DNA from: Trichoplax adhaerens | Taxonomy: Eukaryota > Placozoa > Uniplacotomia > Trichoplacea > Trichoplacidae | NCBI RefSeq assembly: GCF_000150275.1 | Contig: NW_002060944.1 | Coordinates: 4,785,080 to 4,849,079, forward strand | Length of the DNA: 64,000 nucleotides | Reading direction: 5' to 3' | Shown here: in pieces, positions 53,874 to 64,000 of the stretch | Layout: each line of letters starts with the position of its first letter | Position numbering within the stretch: the first letter of the stretch is position 1 | Notes under the pieces: model-generated | Database searches by the model: none | What the model saw: the letters and a program-made list of their open reading frames with translations, nothing else | What the model was told of the DNA's origin: nothing | Translations under genes and position numbers: made by a program

Positions 53874-56800
53874 CTACGAATATATTCTGGCCTCGCATAA
53901 ATCGAGTAAGCACTTGAGTCGATCAATTTCCCGATTGCAATACCTGTAGAACTTTTTTCTAGCTATAACTAGTAAAATTTCGTAAAATCCATCAAAATCG
54001 AGTAATTTTCCATTGTTATGTACAGTATTAATGGCTTTACAAGAGTATCCATATCGATAGTTACGAGTCATGTTGATAAATAGTACATCTAAGTCGGCGA
54101 TACATATTTCTTTGCTGGGTATTCGGCAAGCCCTGAAATAAACAGAGATTAAAGTACGTATTGCGAGTTAGTAATCTTCTAATTTTATCCGAAGTCACAT
54201 CTTTGATTAGTTATAATTCAATAGCCTGGATAAAACATATGCATTGTAACGTATAGTTTGCAAGAATTCTAGTTAACCTTATGAATTGGCGAAAAAAGGA
54301 CAAAGACATCGTTCTCGTATCATTGCGGCATGAAAATTTTTGATATATCTTGCAACACCTTTCAATAATTCTTAGCTCTGAATATTCTTCACTTAACTTT
54401 GGAAAAATATTACTAAATTGGATAGTTGTTTTTTCGATATTTTCTGTATTATGTGAAATTTTCACTTTACTACAATGAGTACAAAATATTTACATATTAA
54501 GTTCAATCCGAAGCAAGCCTGACTTAGATTTCGTTTCACATTAAATGTAAGTTAACCTGGACATTAATATTAGCAACTTAGTCGATAGGTGTAGTAACAA
54601 ATTACCTTGCTTTGAATGATGGCTGGACCAATTTTAAAGTTTCGGCAATTAGTTGGCACTTTATATATTCATCAACTGGACTAATTACATTCGAAGATAT
54701 TCCTCTCTTATTATACCGTTCGTGCTCTATATTTAAGCTTGGGTTCGCATTAACTTCAAGTAAATGTGGTTTTAAATCTTCGTCCAGTATTACATCAAAA
54801 CCTAAGATCTAATATCGATGATTAGGCTATTAATGTAACTACAGGGTAATATTTCAATAAGAAATATGTAGAACAATATGTTGTATACATTTAAAGTTAA
54901 AGCTAAAACAAGGAAAAATTGATCTTCTAGTGCGTCGATAGCCTATTATTATTATTAATATGCCACTATTAAGTAAAAATTATACTGTGCTAACTGTATA
55001 ACTACTAACAACAGCGTTATTTAATGAGAATAAGTCTAAATATTATCATAAAAGAAGTCGGTAAGGTAATTTAAATTCCAAATCATTATGTAATTAACTT
55101 AAACTAGCACAACTTTACTTACATGGAAACAGCTAAATTTGTTATCTGGTACTTTATGAATTGCATTCCAGCTATCAAATTCAATTTTTAAACTTGGTAA
55201 CATTGCAATAATTGTTTTAGCGACTAATTGTTCGATAGCAAACCAAATAATATCAATAGAGTGACCCAAATTTTCCATATTTTTTAATACCGAAGATATG
55301 GTTCTTTTACTACCTTCGTGGGGATTATTCATCAATACAAATGATGGATTACTTTTATTTAATGAATAATTGGTCAAATGCATACAAGTTTGTCTAAGAT
55401 TTTTTAAATTTGGTATTTGATACGGCACAGTACAGAATCTTGCTAGACCATCACGGAATATATAAGTTTCGAGTGGATTTAAATTAGTTAATACGGCATA
55501 TAATCTTAAATCGAATTTAAAGCCATCAATTAAATACGGATTTGATATATACTTTTGTATAACAACTGCTTCAGTGATTTGAAAATATAACGCTTCCAGT
55601 TGCTTTAAACCTTGCAATAGAAATATACCACGACCTTCGGAACCTCCATCAGGTTTAACAATAAATGTAGTACTATTTAACTCCTTCGGGCTTAATTTCA
55701 TTACTTCAGTCATCATTTCTTGTAATGCAATCCAAGTTCGAGGATAAAAGGAGAAATGCTTAGGAAATAGGGATCGTAGTCGATTTAGTAAATAAGCAAA
55801 TTTTGCTTTACAAACTATTTCCTTCATTCCTATAAAGTAAGATTATAATTACGTTATAGATATTTCAAGCTGTAGCAGAAATACTGTTGATCTAAACACA
55901 TTTTATTTTAGCATATTATTGGCTTTATAGAGTGTCATTTATTCTTAAGTCATTTAAGTCATTTATTCTTAAGTGTAATACCAAAAAAATGTAGCAATAA
56001 TTCTATAAAAACTGGTCATACTACTGATGCAATATTACCTGGAAATTTATTGACTTTTCCTTGAATAAATCTTTCTCGACTGGTTAAAGATTTTTCATGC
56101 CAATAAATATCACAAGACTTTACGTACAGAATGTCCCAACGTTCCTAAATTATTTTTAAAATTATAGTTAAAGTCGGTTTCAAAATTTAGGTAGTATTGA
56201 TTTGAGTACTTTAAAAGTGATAACAAATGAAATCGTATTACAATACTGGCATAGTGCAGGTATTTCATTGTCTGTAGTAATGTAAAGTACTATGTTGAAG
56301 TAGATGCATACTTTAGAACATCTTGTAGAATTGAGTAAAGAAACAACAGCATAAGCTAATAGAGTAATTTACAAATGATTCTATTTCTTAGACAGAAGTC
56401 AATAAATCAATACTAGACGGTAATTAAATATAGGCTATTAGCATTATTCAATCTTGGTTGAATGAATACTATTTGATGTTAAACTATTTTATAAGAGCGA
56501 AGTAAATAAATTAGTAGTAAGCTTATCCTGAATGTGTTTAATATACGTCAAGTAGAGCATGGATAAAAGAAATTCGCTAATCGGTAGAGCTGACGCTGGC
56601 TATTACTGTTGCTGCGATGACACTATGGCAGCATAGGTTTAATTCATCATGACATGGCGCTTCAATTTCAACTCTATGTAAACTGCATGGATAGAAACTG
56701 TTGGATGCAGTTACTCAGATTTGATTTCAATTATAATTTTTTTAATTAAAAATTTAGTAGAAGAATAATAATCTTAGTTGACATGCAATAGCTTTCATAA

Positions 56801-57349
56801 AAGTAATGCTATAAAATTTTGAATGTTATTGGCTAATCTTGTAGTATTATATGATATACTGTATGTAGACTGTAATTTCAGCGAATTACTGTTATGTTAT
56901 GTACTGCAGATATTGATTTGAAATTATCTTTATTTTAGTCATGGAATGTAAAGAATGAAACTTTAACAAAGTTGGCAATTATACGCTCGTATACTACGAT
57001 ATTAGAACTTATATCAATATCAACAAAAACAGTTCGGTGGAGCGATATTTTGGAAAAAAATTCAAATACATTTAAGACAGTCTGCTTTCATTCTAAGATT
57101 GCAATGTATGCTGTACTATCATGAAAATATAAAATTATGAATCGTTTCCTTTAAATTAACCTCGTGCCATCCATTGCCCAAATATTTGAAGCAATTTGAT
57201 AGCGCCTTGAAAGATGAATTTGCGTGAGATGTATTGATAGTGATCCTCGTCTGATCATTTTGTGACTGTTTGCCTTTAGTTTTAATTCTTCTATCGGTAT
57301 TGACTGTTTTAGCCCTCTTTAAAAGTGGCCGAGATGATAGCATAGCCAT
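53874..57349 (-). CDS. TTLL11: Tubulin polyglutamylase TTLL11-like, 6 exons
   Basis: Exons on the minus strand are 57349-57161, 56144-56039, 55829-55123, 54808-54606, 54469-54278 and 54132-53874; all phases close to give 551 aa. TTL-like enzymes ligate glutamates to tubulin tails in ATP-grasp fashion; TTLL11 lengthens side chains on axonemal and spindle microtubules. Order of motifs: RITINTSHANSSFKALSNC (early N-lobe), CDIYWHE, VNKFPGMKEI, FYPRTW, the ATP-binding TFIVKPDGGSEGRGIFL (about 153-169), FKFDLRLYAVL (about 202-212), MHLTNYSLNKSNPSF (about 248-262) and ILGFDVILDEDLKPHLLEVN (335-354) with the Mg2+-binding Glu-Val-Asn. The last two exons form a TTLL11-type C-terminal extension (FPKLSEEYSELR…, LLDFDGFYEIL). 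The first ATG was chosen because it opens the exon in frame; a second Met follows two codons later. Orthology to TTLL11 over TTLL6/13 rests on the N-lobe. Confidence 0.92.
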
Positions 57350-57540
57350 TCCTTAACTAGGGTCCAATCGATTAATTATAATAATCAGCTAGTCTACGAT
57401 ATTCAAACAATATGATCATCACTAGCAAATGTTTCTCATTTTTGTTATTATGGATTTGGCTTATGTTTCGTTGTCTTGGTAATGTTACCGTTGACGAATT
57501 GAAGATCCTTTACGAAAATCAGATGTCACCCGTGATGGCT

Positions 57541-57616
57541 GTGTATACTGTACTATACAATACAGTACAGTACAGTATACTGTAAACTACAGTACTGTAC
57601 ACTTACAGTTACAGTA
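57541..57616. repeat. Dense TACAGTAC palindromic cluster
   Basis: About 75 bp made almost entirely of overlapping TACTGTA/TACAGTA words, self-complementary over several registers (for example acagtacagtacagtatactg). It is the densest occurrence of the motif in the window and lies about 190 bp upstream of the TTLL11-like start codon. Confidence 0.7.
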
Positions 57617-57683
57617 CAAACTGGAAGAGAAGGGTGACATGACTTTGTACTTACAGCACACTATACGATGTGATGTTATGGAT

Positions 57684-57786
57684 AGCGGATAAAGGTCATG
57701 TGATCGACCCTTCTGGAGAGCGGAAAAAGGTCATGTGATCGACCCTTTCTGGAGAGCGGATAAAGGTCATGTGATCTACCCTTCTA
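57684..57786. repeat. Three tandem copies of a 35/36-bp unit
   Basis: Units start at 57684, 57719 and 57755, each AGCGGATAAAGGTCATGTGA then TCGACCCTTCTGGAG (one copy has an extra T; the third reads TCTACC). They are almost identical and GC-richer than their surroundings. GGTCATGTGATC contains an E-box-like CATGTG and a TCACATGA-type (TFEB/CLEAR-like) core, so a regulatory array is possible. They are about 335 bp upstream of the TTLL11-like ATG. Confidence 0.85.
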
Positions 57787-60700
57787 TAGTAAATCCAGGA
57801 TACTGCTTGTGTCAGGTAACGAGTATTAATTAGTGGCTGCATTTTGGAAGAGCGTGTTGTGATACGGAATCGTTTCAGTGTATTTTTAATAGTTCGTAAT
57901 CCATGCGTTAGCTCTCGCACGCGTACCCGATTGTATCAGGAAGCGTGCGGATGGGACATCATACTGTTTCTCGATAGCAATCCCTATAACGTTTATTGCA
58001 TTTATATTCCTAATAACTCGCCAAGTATTTTAAACATTTTTGAATTTAGAATACTAGATCAGTCTTTATTAAATGTGTTTCAATTTCTTTAACTATAATT
58101 AGACTATGTTAAACTTATCTGTAGGCAAAATTGAATGCGTCAACAGTTGTGAAATGTCTTTAGTATAGCATCGTAAACGCTTGGTAAATGTGCGTATGTA
58201 AACCTATAGAATCATAATACGAAATAAAAGCGTACTGTGCAGCGTTAGCAGCCTTTGCAAAGGGATCCGCCTATACGCCTAGAGAGCTTTTATCCGCTGT
58301 AGTCCGTAGATGTGCTTATTAAATTGTTTTATTCAATTTCTCAGCTATTTGGATGGCAAATTAGATAAAAATTAGAAATTATTGCTATATGCTTGGACAG
58401 TTCTTACATGGATAGATGTTGGTATAAATGACAGTATTGAACTTCACAGCGAGTCAATACAGTAGTCTAATCCAGTACGAGGTATTCCAATAGCAGGGGT
58501 TGAAGCTAGCAAATACTGATTATAATTATAATTCATAAATTTATTCTGTCATAGTATAAATTATACATTATCGTTCCGTTGACAGAAGTTAAAAACGCTC
58601 AAATTGATCTACAAAAGCCTATTACTTTAATAGGTTTACTCTCATAGAGGCTAGAACATGTTGAACGGTGCTCTACTATAGCTACACTGGCATATTCGAG
58701 TGAAATTGTTCAATATCGCCTAAAAATAGATAATATCCGTATGCTTTGAACAGTAATTTCCAGTAAATAAGTTCATCAAATAATGAATTCAAATCATAAT
58801 GATAATTGTTGATTCTGGTCATCCAATAAAATCAACTATAGGATTAGGAGTTATAAATAACATTTGTACAAGTTGTCACGGTACCAACCACCGTCAAGAC
58901 TAAATGACTAAATTTAGTGGTTAATATGCATATATGCAGATAACTAATAATGACTTACAGTAAGAATTACGGTAGTGATTATTTTGTTATATTAAATTAT
59001 GCTGTACTGTAGGAAGAGTTCTTACAGTATACGATAACTAATGTTAATTGATTATAGTGTTTTGTCTTGTAAAGCTTGTGACGAATATCCAGTAGATATG
59101 CAATTATAGAAGATATTATAAATAATTCTGTGTACGGACATACTGTAATCTAATTATCTAGGATCATTCAGTACAAAGATTATGAATGATTTCTGCATTA
59201 ATTTAGCTATCCGATATAAACTAAGTTTCATGAATTGTAATGAATTATACATGATAGCAAGCTGCATGATACCAGCTGCCGAAGGGTATTCAAGCTCGGC
59301 GGATAGTTAAATAAAAGAAGAGTTCTAGAATTGTTTAACGTAGAAGCAAAATCGTCTAAATTCTTGTGAGACAGCCAAGGGATACTGATCCCGAAGACTA
59401 TAGTAATTTAGAGATTCGTTTTGCGTTATCTTTGTCGCAAAGCTGGTTTGTGGCACAAGTCTGGTCATTCTTTATAACGCTTCGTGCTTGTAGGATTGAT
59501 TAAAATATGAAATATGTGTAACATACGCAAGGGCATAAAACCTGCAAAATAAGATTCGTCATCTCCTTTTAGTTTTAATCAATTGCTTTGAGGGTTAAGA
59601 AAAATTCACAAATACATTATGGATTCGAATCTTATTTGCACTAGCCGGGATAATATATCGTTTTCTAAATTGATGTCAATCTACCCACTCCTAGCAGAGT
59701 TTTCATCGCAGGCGATATAAAACCAAATCTCTACCTCATCTGCCAAGAATGGAAAAAAACTCTCTCTTCCACGAATAAATTCCATTATTTGTATCGCTAT
59801 TTTAATTATAGTAAACTTATACATAAGTCGTAACTTTAATCTGGTGTGTCAAGAAATAACTAAATAATCCGATATTTTACAAAATCGCCAAGCTGGATTA
59901 GAAGCGATAGTGTCTATGAATGCATAGCAATACATGCTATGTAGATCTTGGATTAAGATTTAGTCCGTAGTTATTACTGTAGTCATTATTCATTAATACT
60001 ATCCTTGTAAATCGAAACATATTTCTGAGCTCGAATTTTTTGTTTAGAATTCTCACATGCTATATTCCATCATGGTGACCTTAATTACCTTGATCATATC
60101 ATTGTACGAGTATAGGAGTTGGTACTTTATTGACCTGGTTTTTGATCAATTTTAACCTACAGTTATTATTATTATAGATATCTCATCGACTCTATAGTTA
60201 CTATGCCAAATCATTATATAGATATGTTAGATATAATCTTGCTCTTGAAGTATGCATTCAAAATGTAGCCTGCAAATAGCACCATCATCCGGAGTTATAT
60301 CGTTAAAACTAATTGTATTGTAGTAGACATATGCGTTTAAATTTTCCAATAAAATTTGGATCTTCATTTAGCCTCGTAATCAATATTTAAATCGATGAAA
60401 TAAATGTTTAATCGTAAGCACACAATATCGTTTACATAGCTTTCCTAATTTATTGAAGGGCACTAGGCAACGCCCAGTGCAATTTGATAAAAGCTTACGA
60501 AAACTTTTAACCTTTAGTCTAATAAACAAATGGCCATTTCATAAATAATTTAATAAACACACTGTCTTAGTAAAATTGATTACAGTGATATTAATACAAC
60601 TACATCTTAAGGACGCTGACTCGTTCAGAACAAATAATGAAGGAAATTTATATTGCAATTTATTACAACTCTGTAACAACTCTCATATAATAGCTTTAAG

Positions 60701-60859
60701 TGATAAAACATTCACATGTGTGTAGGCTTACAAAGCCATCATAAGAGTTAGAGGGATTATTTTTACATGTTAAGTTTAATCCTTTTATAAATATGGAAAT
60801 CGCCAAATTTCAAATTTATTCCATATTTTAATGCGAGCTAATTATTCTTGGCTTCAGAC
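57787..60859. other. Intergenic between the TTLL11-like gene and the GPCR
   Basis: About 3 kb with no supportable exon. The frame 57844-58092 has no family character. A further TACTGTA…TACAGTA inverted pair occurs at about 58983-59020 (gctgtactgtagg…cttacagtat). Confidence 0.5.
60815..60820 (-). terminator. Poly(A) signal of the GPCR gene
   Basis: AATAAA on the minus strand, about 40 nt beyond the stop codon (60860-60862). Confidence 0.55.
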
Positions 60860-61870
60860 TTAATTATTATGGTACTTTGAGCACGGCAATGCATGTAAAG
60901 TTGTCGTCAACACCTTTATAAAACCGCTACGGAATTTCTTATTTGTTGTACCATATATGATGGGATTTAATGCCGAATTAGTGTACACTAGCCAGCGACT
61001 TAATAATGTTATGACATGTGATATACAATCAAAGGAGGTTAATCTCATTGCTTCCGCAACAAAAAACAATAGCCAACACGTAAAGAAAATACCAACAACA
61101 AAAAGGACAGTTCTAGTTAATTTGTTTTTAGCTCCAGTATTCCAGACTAAATAACAACAATTTTCATCGCAATGTACAACACGGGTATGACCTTTTGCAG
61201 TGGTAAATATTTTATAATAGGATAAACATATGATGATGGATGGAATATAATAGCACATAGTTACCACCATGGCTTCATAACGGATATCTTTGTTAAGCTT
61301 GCGAAAGAAGCAATGTCCGTAACTTGGTACAAAATCATAATATCCGAATCCTACTAGTGGTAAAATGGATAATATTGATGAAAAAATAACAAGGCAGCCA
61401 ATAACAGCGAAAATAATGGATGGGGTTATTTTTCTCTCATATTTGAGAGGCAAGGAGACAGCGTAGCAGCGATCTATGCTAATAACTGCAACAAATAAAG
61501 CCGAATTAAAAGATAAGAACGTATTGGAAAATGCTGTAAATGTACAAAATGAAGATCCTAATGTCCATCTTGATTGTAATAATACAGTTAACCATAGTGG
61601 AAAGTTAAAGATCATAATTAAAAAGTCAATAATTGCCAGAGAGGCCATTAATATACTTGCGCCTTTATGCATTAAATTAATACGATAGATTACAACCACC
61701 ACTAATGCATTTCCTAATGCACCAATAACACATATAACCGATGTTAATGACGTTAAAATAATTATTAAAGCTGGAGAAAGTGAATTACAGTCTTTTAAGA
61801 TACACCAGCGACTGTAGTTAAGATCATTTGAAAGTTCATTACATCCTGAACTCGACATTGTTGTAAACAA
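60860..61870 (-). CDS. Intronless rhodopsin-family (class A) G-protein-coupled receptor
   Basis: 336 aa, single exon, seven hydrophobic helices at about 33-62, 70-95, 105-133, 150-175, 200-222, 252-276 and 286-306. Class A landmarks: N54 (GNALVVVV, TM1), D82 (LAIIDF, TM2), Cys109 and Cys187 for the extracellular disulfide, DRC at 133-135 in place of DRY, FFTCWLLFF in TM6 (the usual Pro of CWxP is Leu) and NPIIY (302-306), followed by an amphipathic KKFRSGF helix 8. An N-glycosylation site NYS (18-20) lies in the short extracellular N-terminus. There is no cleaved signal peptide. The ligand cannot be told; short peptide or amine receptors have this layout. A second Met (residue 5) is an alternative start. 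Confidence 0.92.
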   Translation of the reverse strand: MFTTMSSSGCNELSNDLNYSRWCILKDCNSLSPALIIILTSLTSVICVIGALGNALVVVVIYRINLMHKGASILMASLAIIDFLIMIFNFPLWLTVLLQSRWTLGSSFCTFTAFSNTFLSFNSALFVAVISIDRCYAVSLPLKYERKITPSIIFAVIGCLVIFSSILSILPLVGFGYYDFVPSYGHCFFRKLNKDIRYEAMVVTMCYYIPSIIICLSYYKIFTTAKGHTRVVHCDENCCYLVWNTGAKNKLTRTVLFVVGIFFTCWLLFFVAEAMRLTSFDCISHVITLLSRWLVYTNSALNPIIYGTTNKKFRSGFIKVLTTTLHALPCSKYHNN

Positions 61871-64000
61871 AGTTAAGCCAAAAAATTTCGTTTCAGTAAC
61901 TTGATTAATAGTGCTATCTCTTTAGAAAATGAAAATTGTAAATATAGATTAAATCCGTATGATTGTGGAATAAAACGGAAACTAGTAGCTTCTCCAAGCG
62001 GATATCTGGATCAATAAAAAGCAATACCAATATAATAAGCTTCATTGTTAGTCTAAATCGAATAATTGAAGGAATAATACCTAGGATTATTAGCATTTTT
62101 ATAGTCTTCTAAAATGATAAGATGTTATCAAAAGCTCTCTTCTAACTATTAATAGATGGTAACTGGAGATTGCATTCTAGGATAAAAATTACTTTTAATA
62201 TATCATAGAGCGTTATCTAATTAATGAAAGAAGATTTGGACAAACAAGTTTCCGATTGTAACATTGACTATAGCGAAAATATGTTCGATAAATCTAGTAC
62301 TCACTTCTTAAAAGCCGTGTAATCTATGAGACTAAGAATTGGCTTCTTTGAGTTACCAAATTTTAAACTAATACTATAAATGGAGGATATAAGATTCATG
62401 CAATTGATCAAGAAATTACGATAGCTTGTTTAGAGTATTGACTTTGCTGTAGTAAACTATTACATTATCACATGCTTCATTTATTTTCTATTTGTGAAAG
62501 TTCTATAAATAATAGACTGAACAATTTAAGTCCTACAGCAGCAATTCGATACGATACTCAATATTTCAAGTTAACAAAATTTTTTTTCTACTAATTTTAA
62601 AATAAACATTTGCCTTACCACAACTGAATTTATTTCCTAGGATAGTATTGTAGATAAATTCTCCTCTCCTATTCAGGTTACTTAAATTGAGCCAATAATT
62701 AATAATTCAAGTTAACTTTTAAAAGATAAGAGTTGGTAGAAACCGCAGAACCGTTGTCCTAAATGTTTTGCTAATTAGAAAAGAAAATTATTAAAAATTT
62801 TCAGCAACATTTGCAATAAATAAGATCTGGTAAACAACTTTATTGCTAGAGCATGTGAATATCATATGGGAAATTTGCTTTCGAAATGAGTAATGCACTG
62901 TATCATAGCTTTTCAAAAATAAACTGCAGACAGCGATCAACAATCTGAAATAAATTTCTTTTTATTCTCTTCTCGTGGCTTAATTATCTTAATACAAACA
63001 TTCTAAAGCCATTTAAGTATACATGCAAACTACTATGCTTGCATCCCAATTAATTTTAGCGTAATAGTTAGTAATTGAAATTGAATATAATTGTTGTTTT
63101 AGTCATAAAGTTGTCATAACCAATACAACTAGCAATAATTTCATCTTTACCGAACAGATGTGACTCATTAAAGTCCTATTCAACAATAACACAAGATAAT
63201 GTTTGATTAAAAATTAAAAATTCAATGCTATTACCAATGGGGCAGCAAAGAAGGACGTGATCAAGGAATGGTGAGAATTTGTAAATTAAACAGCCTTCTG
63301 TTACTGCAACAACTTGTGATATATACCAATCACGAAATTCCAAATTTTAGAAAAATAAGGGCTTTATTGAATCTTATACAAAGATTAACTACACAGCTCT
63401 ACTCTAGCCGAATACTACTTCTAAAGACTTCTAGAACGAACTAACAGAATAATCTAAAGTTCCATGCTTTTATACTTTTCGTAGCATTCGCAGCTACAAT
63501 CCGCATAGCAACCTTTTACCTTATTTTAAACATAGTTAAATTATTCTTAGTAAGACTATTCTACTGCGGACCATCATTAATCCAATATGGATACGACTAC
63601 AGTACTTACGTAGACATTATTCACACCAGCCAAAGTATAATGAATTAACCATATCCTAATATATGATTTACAGTTCTATTTCTACCTATAGCCATATTAG
63701 TAACTCAACAGCTTACTGTATATAGTCATCTGTACTCTAGCATAGAGTCTCTACCACTACAGTCTATAGGTACAGCTACCAAATATCTCTTAGGATAAAT
63801 ATCTACCGTACATTATACTACACATGGCTAACAGTCTACAATCACAATACTAAGTTACATTACACAACTACATTGCAGTGTTGTCTAAAATACTGAAAAT
63901 ATCCTAATAGTCAATTGTATATCAAAATTAATCTTATGGTCAACACAAACTAGAACTGGCTATTTTAAAAAAATTTGAAGTTTACTTTATTCTAAGCCTG
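61871..64000. other. Upstream of the GPCR to the window end, no gene seen
   Basis: It should include the GPCR promoter. No supportable exon on either strand, and the frame 61914-62096 looks spurious. Scattered TACAGTA words appear towards 63,600-63,870. Confidence 0.5.

Noticed and set aside
57844-58092. 82-codon open frame next to the tandem repeats
   Set aside because: Starts at a TTG, no motif, no in-phase splice partner.
1-64000. CRISPR arrays, bacterial operons or a prokaryotic mobile element
   Set aside because: The genes are split by GT-AG introns and no regularly spaced direct repeats with unique spacers exist; the window is eukaryotic.

Overview
This is animal nuclear DNA. It is visibly AT-rich, and its genes are split by short GT-AG introns. 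The gene set is metazoan: mitochondrial ISCU, hamartin/TSC1, a TTLL11-type polyglutamylase, a tektin-like axonemal protein, trypsin-type serine proteases, an intronless rhodopsin-family receptor and a very long ankyrin-repeat protein. Compact genes, simple animal-type proteins and standard stop codons fit a placozoan (Trichoplax/Hoilungia) best. That assignment is inference; the sequence alone does not prove the species. I rebuilt exon structures by hand from splice sites, reading-frame phase and protein similarity, and all frames close consistently.

Layout. (1) 424-3226, minus: ISCU, five exons, 160 aa, complete with a mitochondrial presequence. (2) 4313-10772, plus: three tandem copies of a PLP-dependent D-cysteine desulfhydrase/ACC deaminase-like gene. 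The middle copy (7019-8527) is intact; the first is broken by stops and an internal deletion, and the third is a 5' fragment. Hairpins and a repeat present as two direct copies plus one inverted copy lie between them. (3) About 10.8-17.7 kb: a gene-poor stretch. (4) 17750-27556, plus: an ankyrin protein in which 24 consecutive exons, nearly all exactly 99 nt and all phase 0, each encode one repeat. (5) 29.1-37.0 kb: a diverged direct repeat pair that looks like remnants of an unknown gene family, flanking a dead trypsin gene (32734-34200). (6) 39353-41724, plus: the intact trypsin-like paralogue. (7) 44081-45852, minus: tektin-like protein. (8) 47497-53235, plus: TSC1, 19 exons, 1093 aa. (9) 53874-57349, minus: TTLL11-like, six exons, 551 aa. 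(10) 60860-61870, minus: class A GPCR. The last 2 kb hold no recognised gene.

Functional themes. The tektin-like protein and the TTLL11-like enzyme are both expected to act on ciliary or axonemal microtubules and flank TSC1, a growth-control gene. The tektin-like gene and TSC1 are head to head (about 1.6 kb apart), and TSC1 and TTLL11 are tail to tail (about 0.6 kb). ISCU builds Fe-S clusters from cysteine sulfur, and the neighbouring PLP enzyme family releases sulfide from D-cysteine. That pairing is suggestive but may be coincidence. Two gene families (the desulfhydrase and the trypsins) show ongoing tandem duplication and decay.
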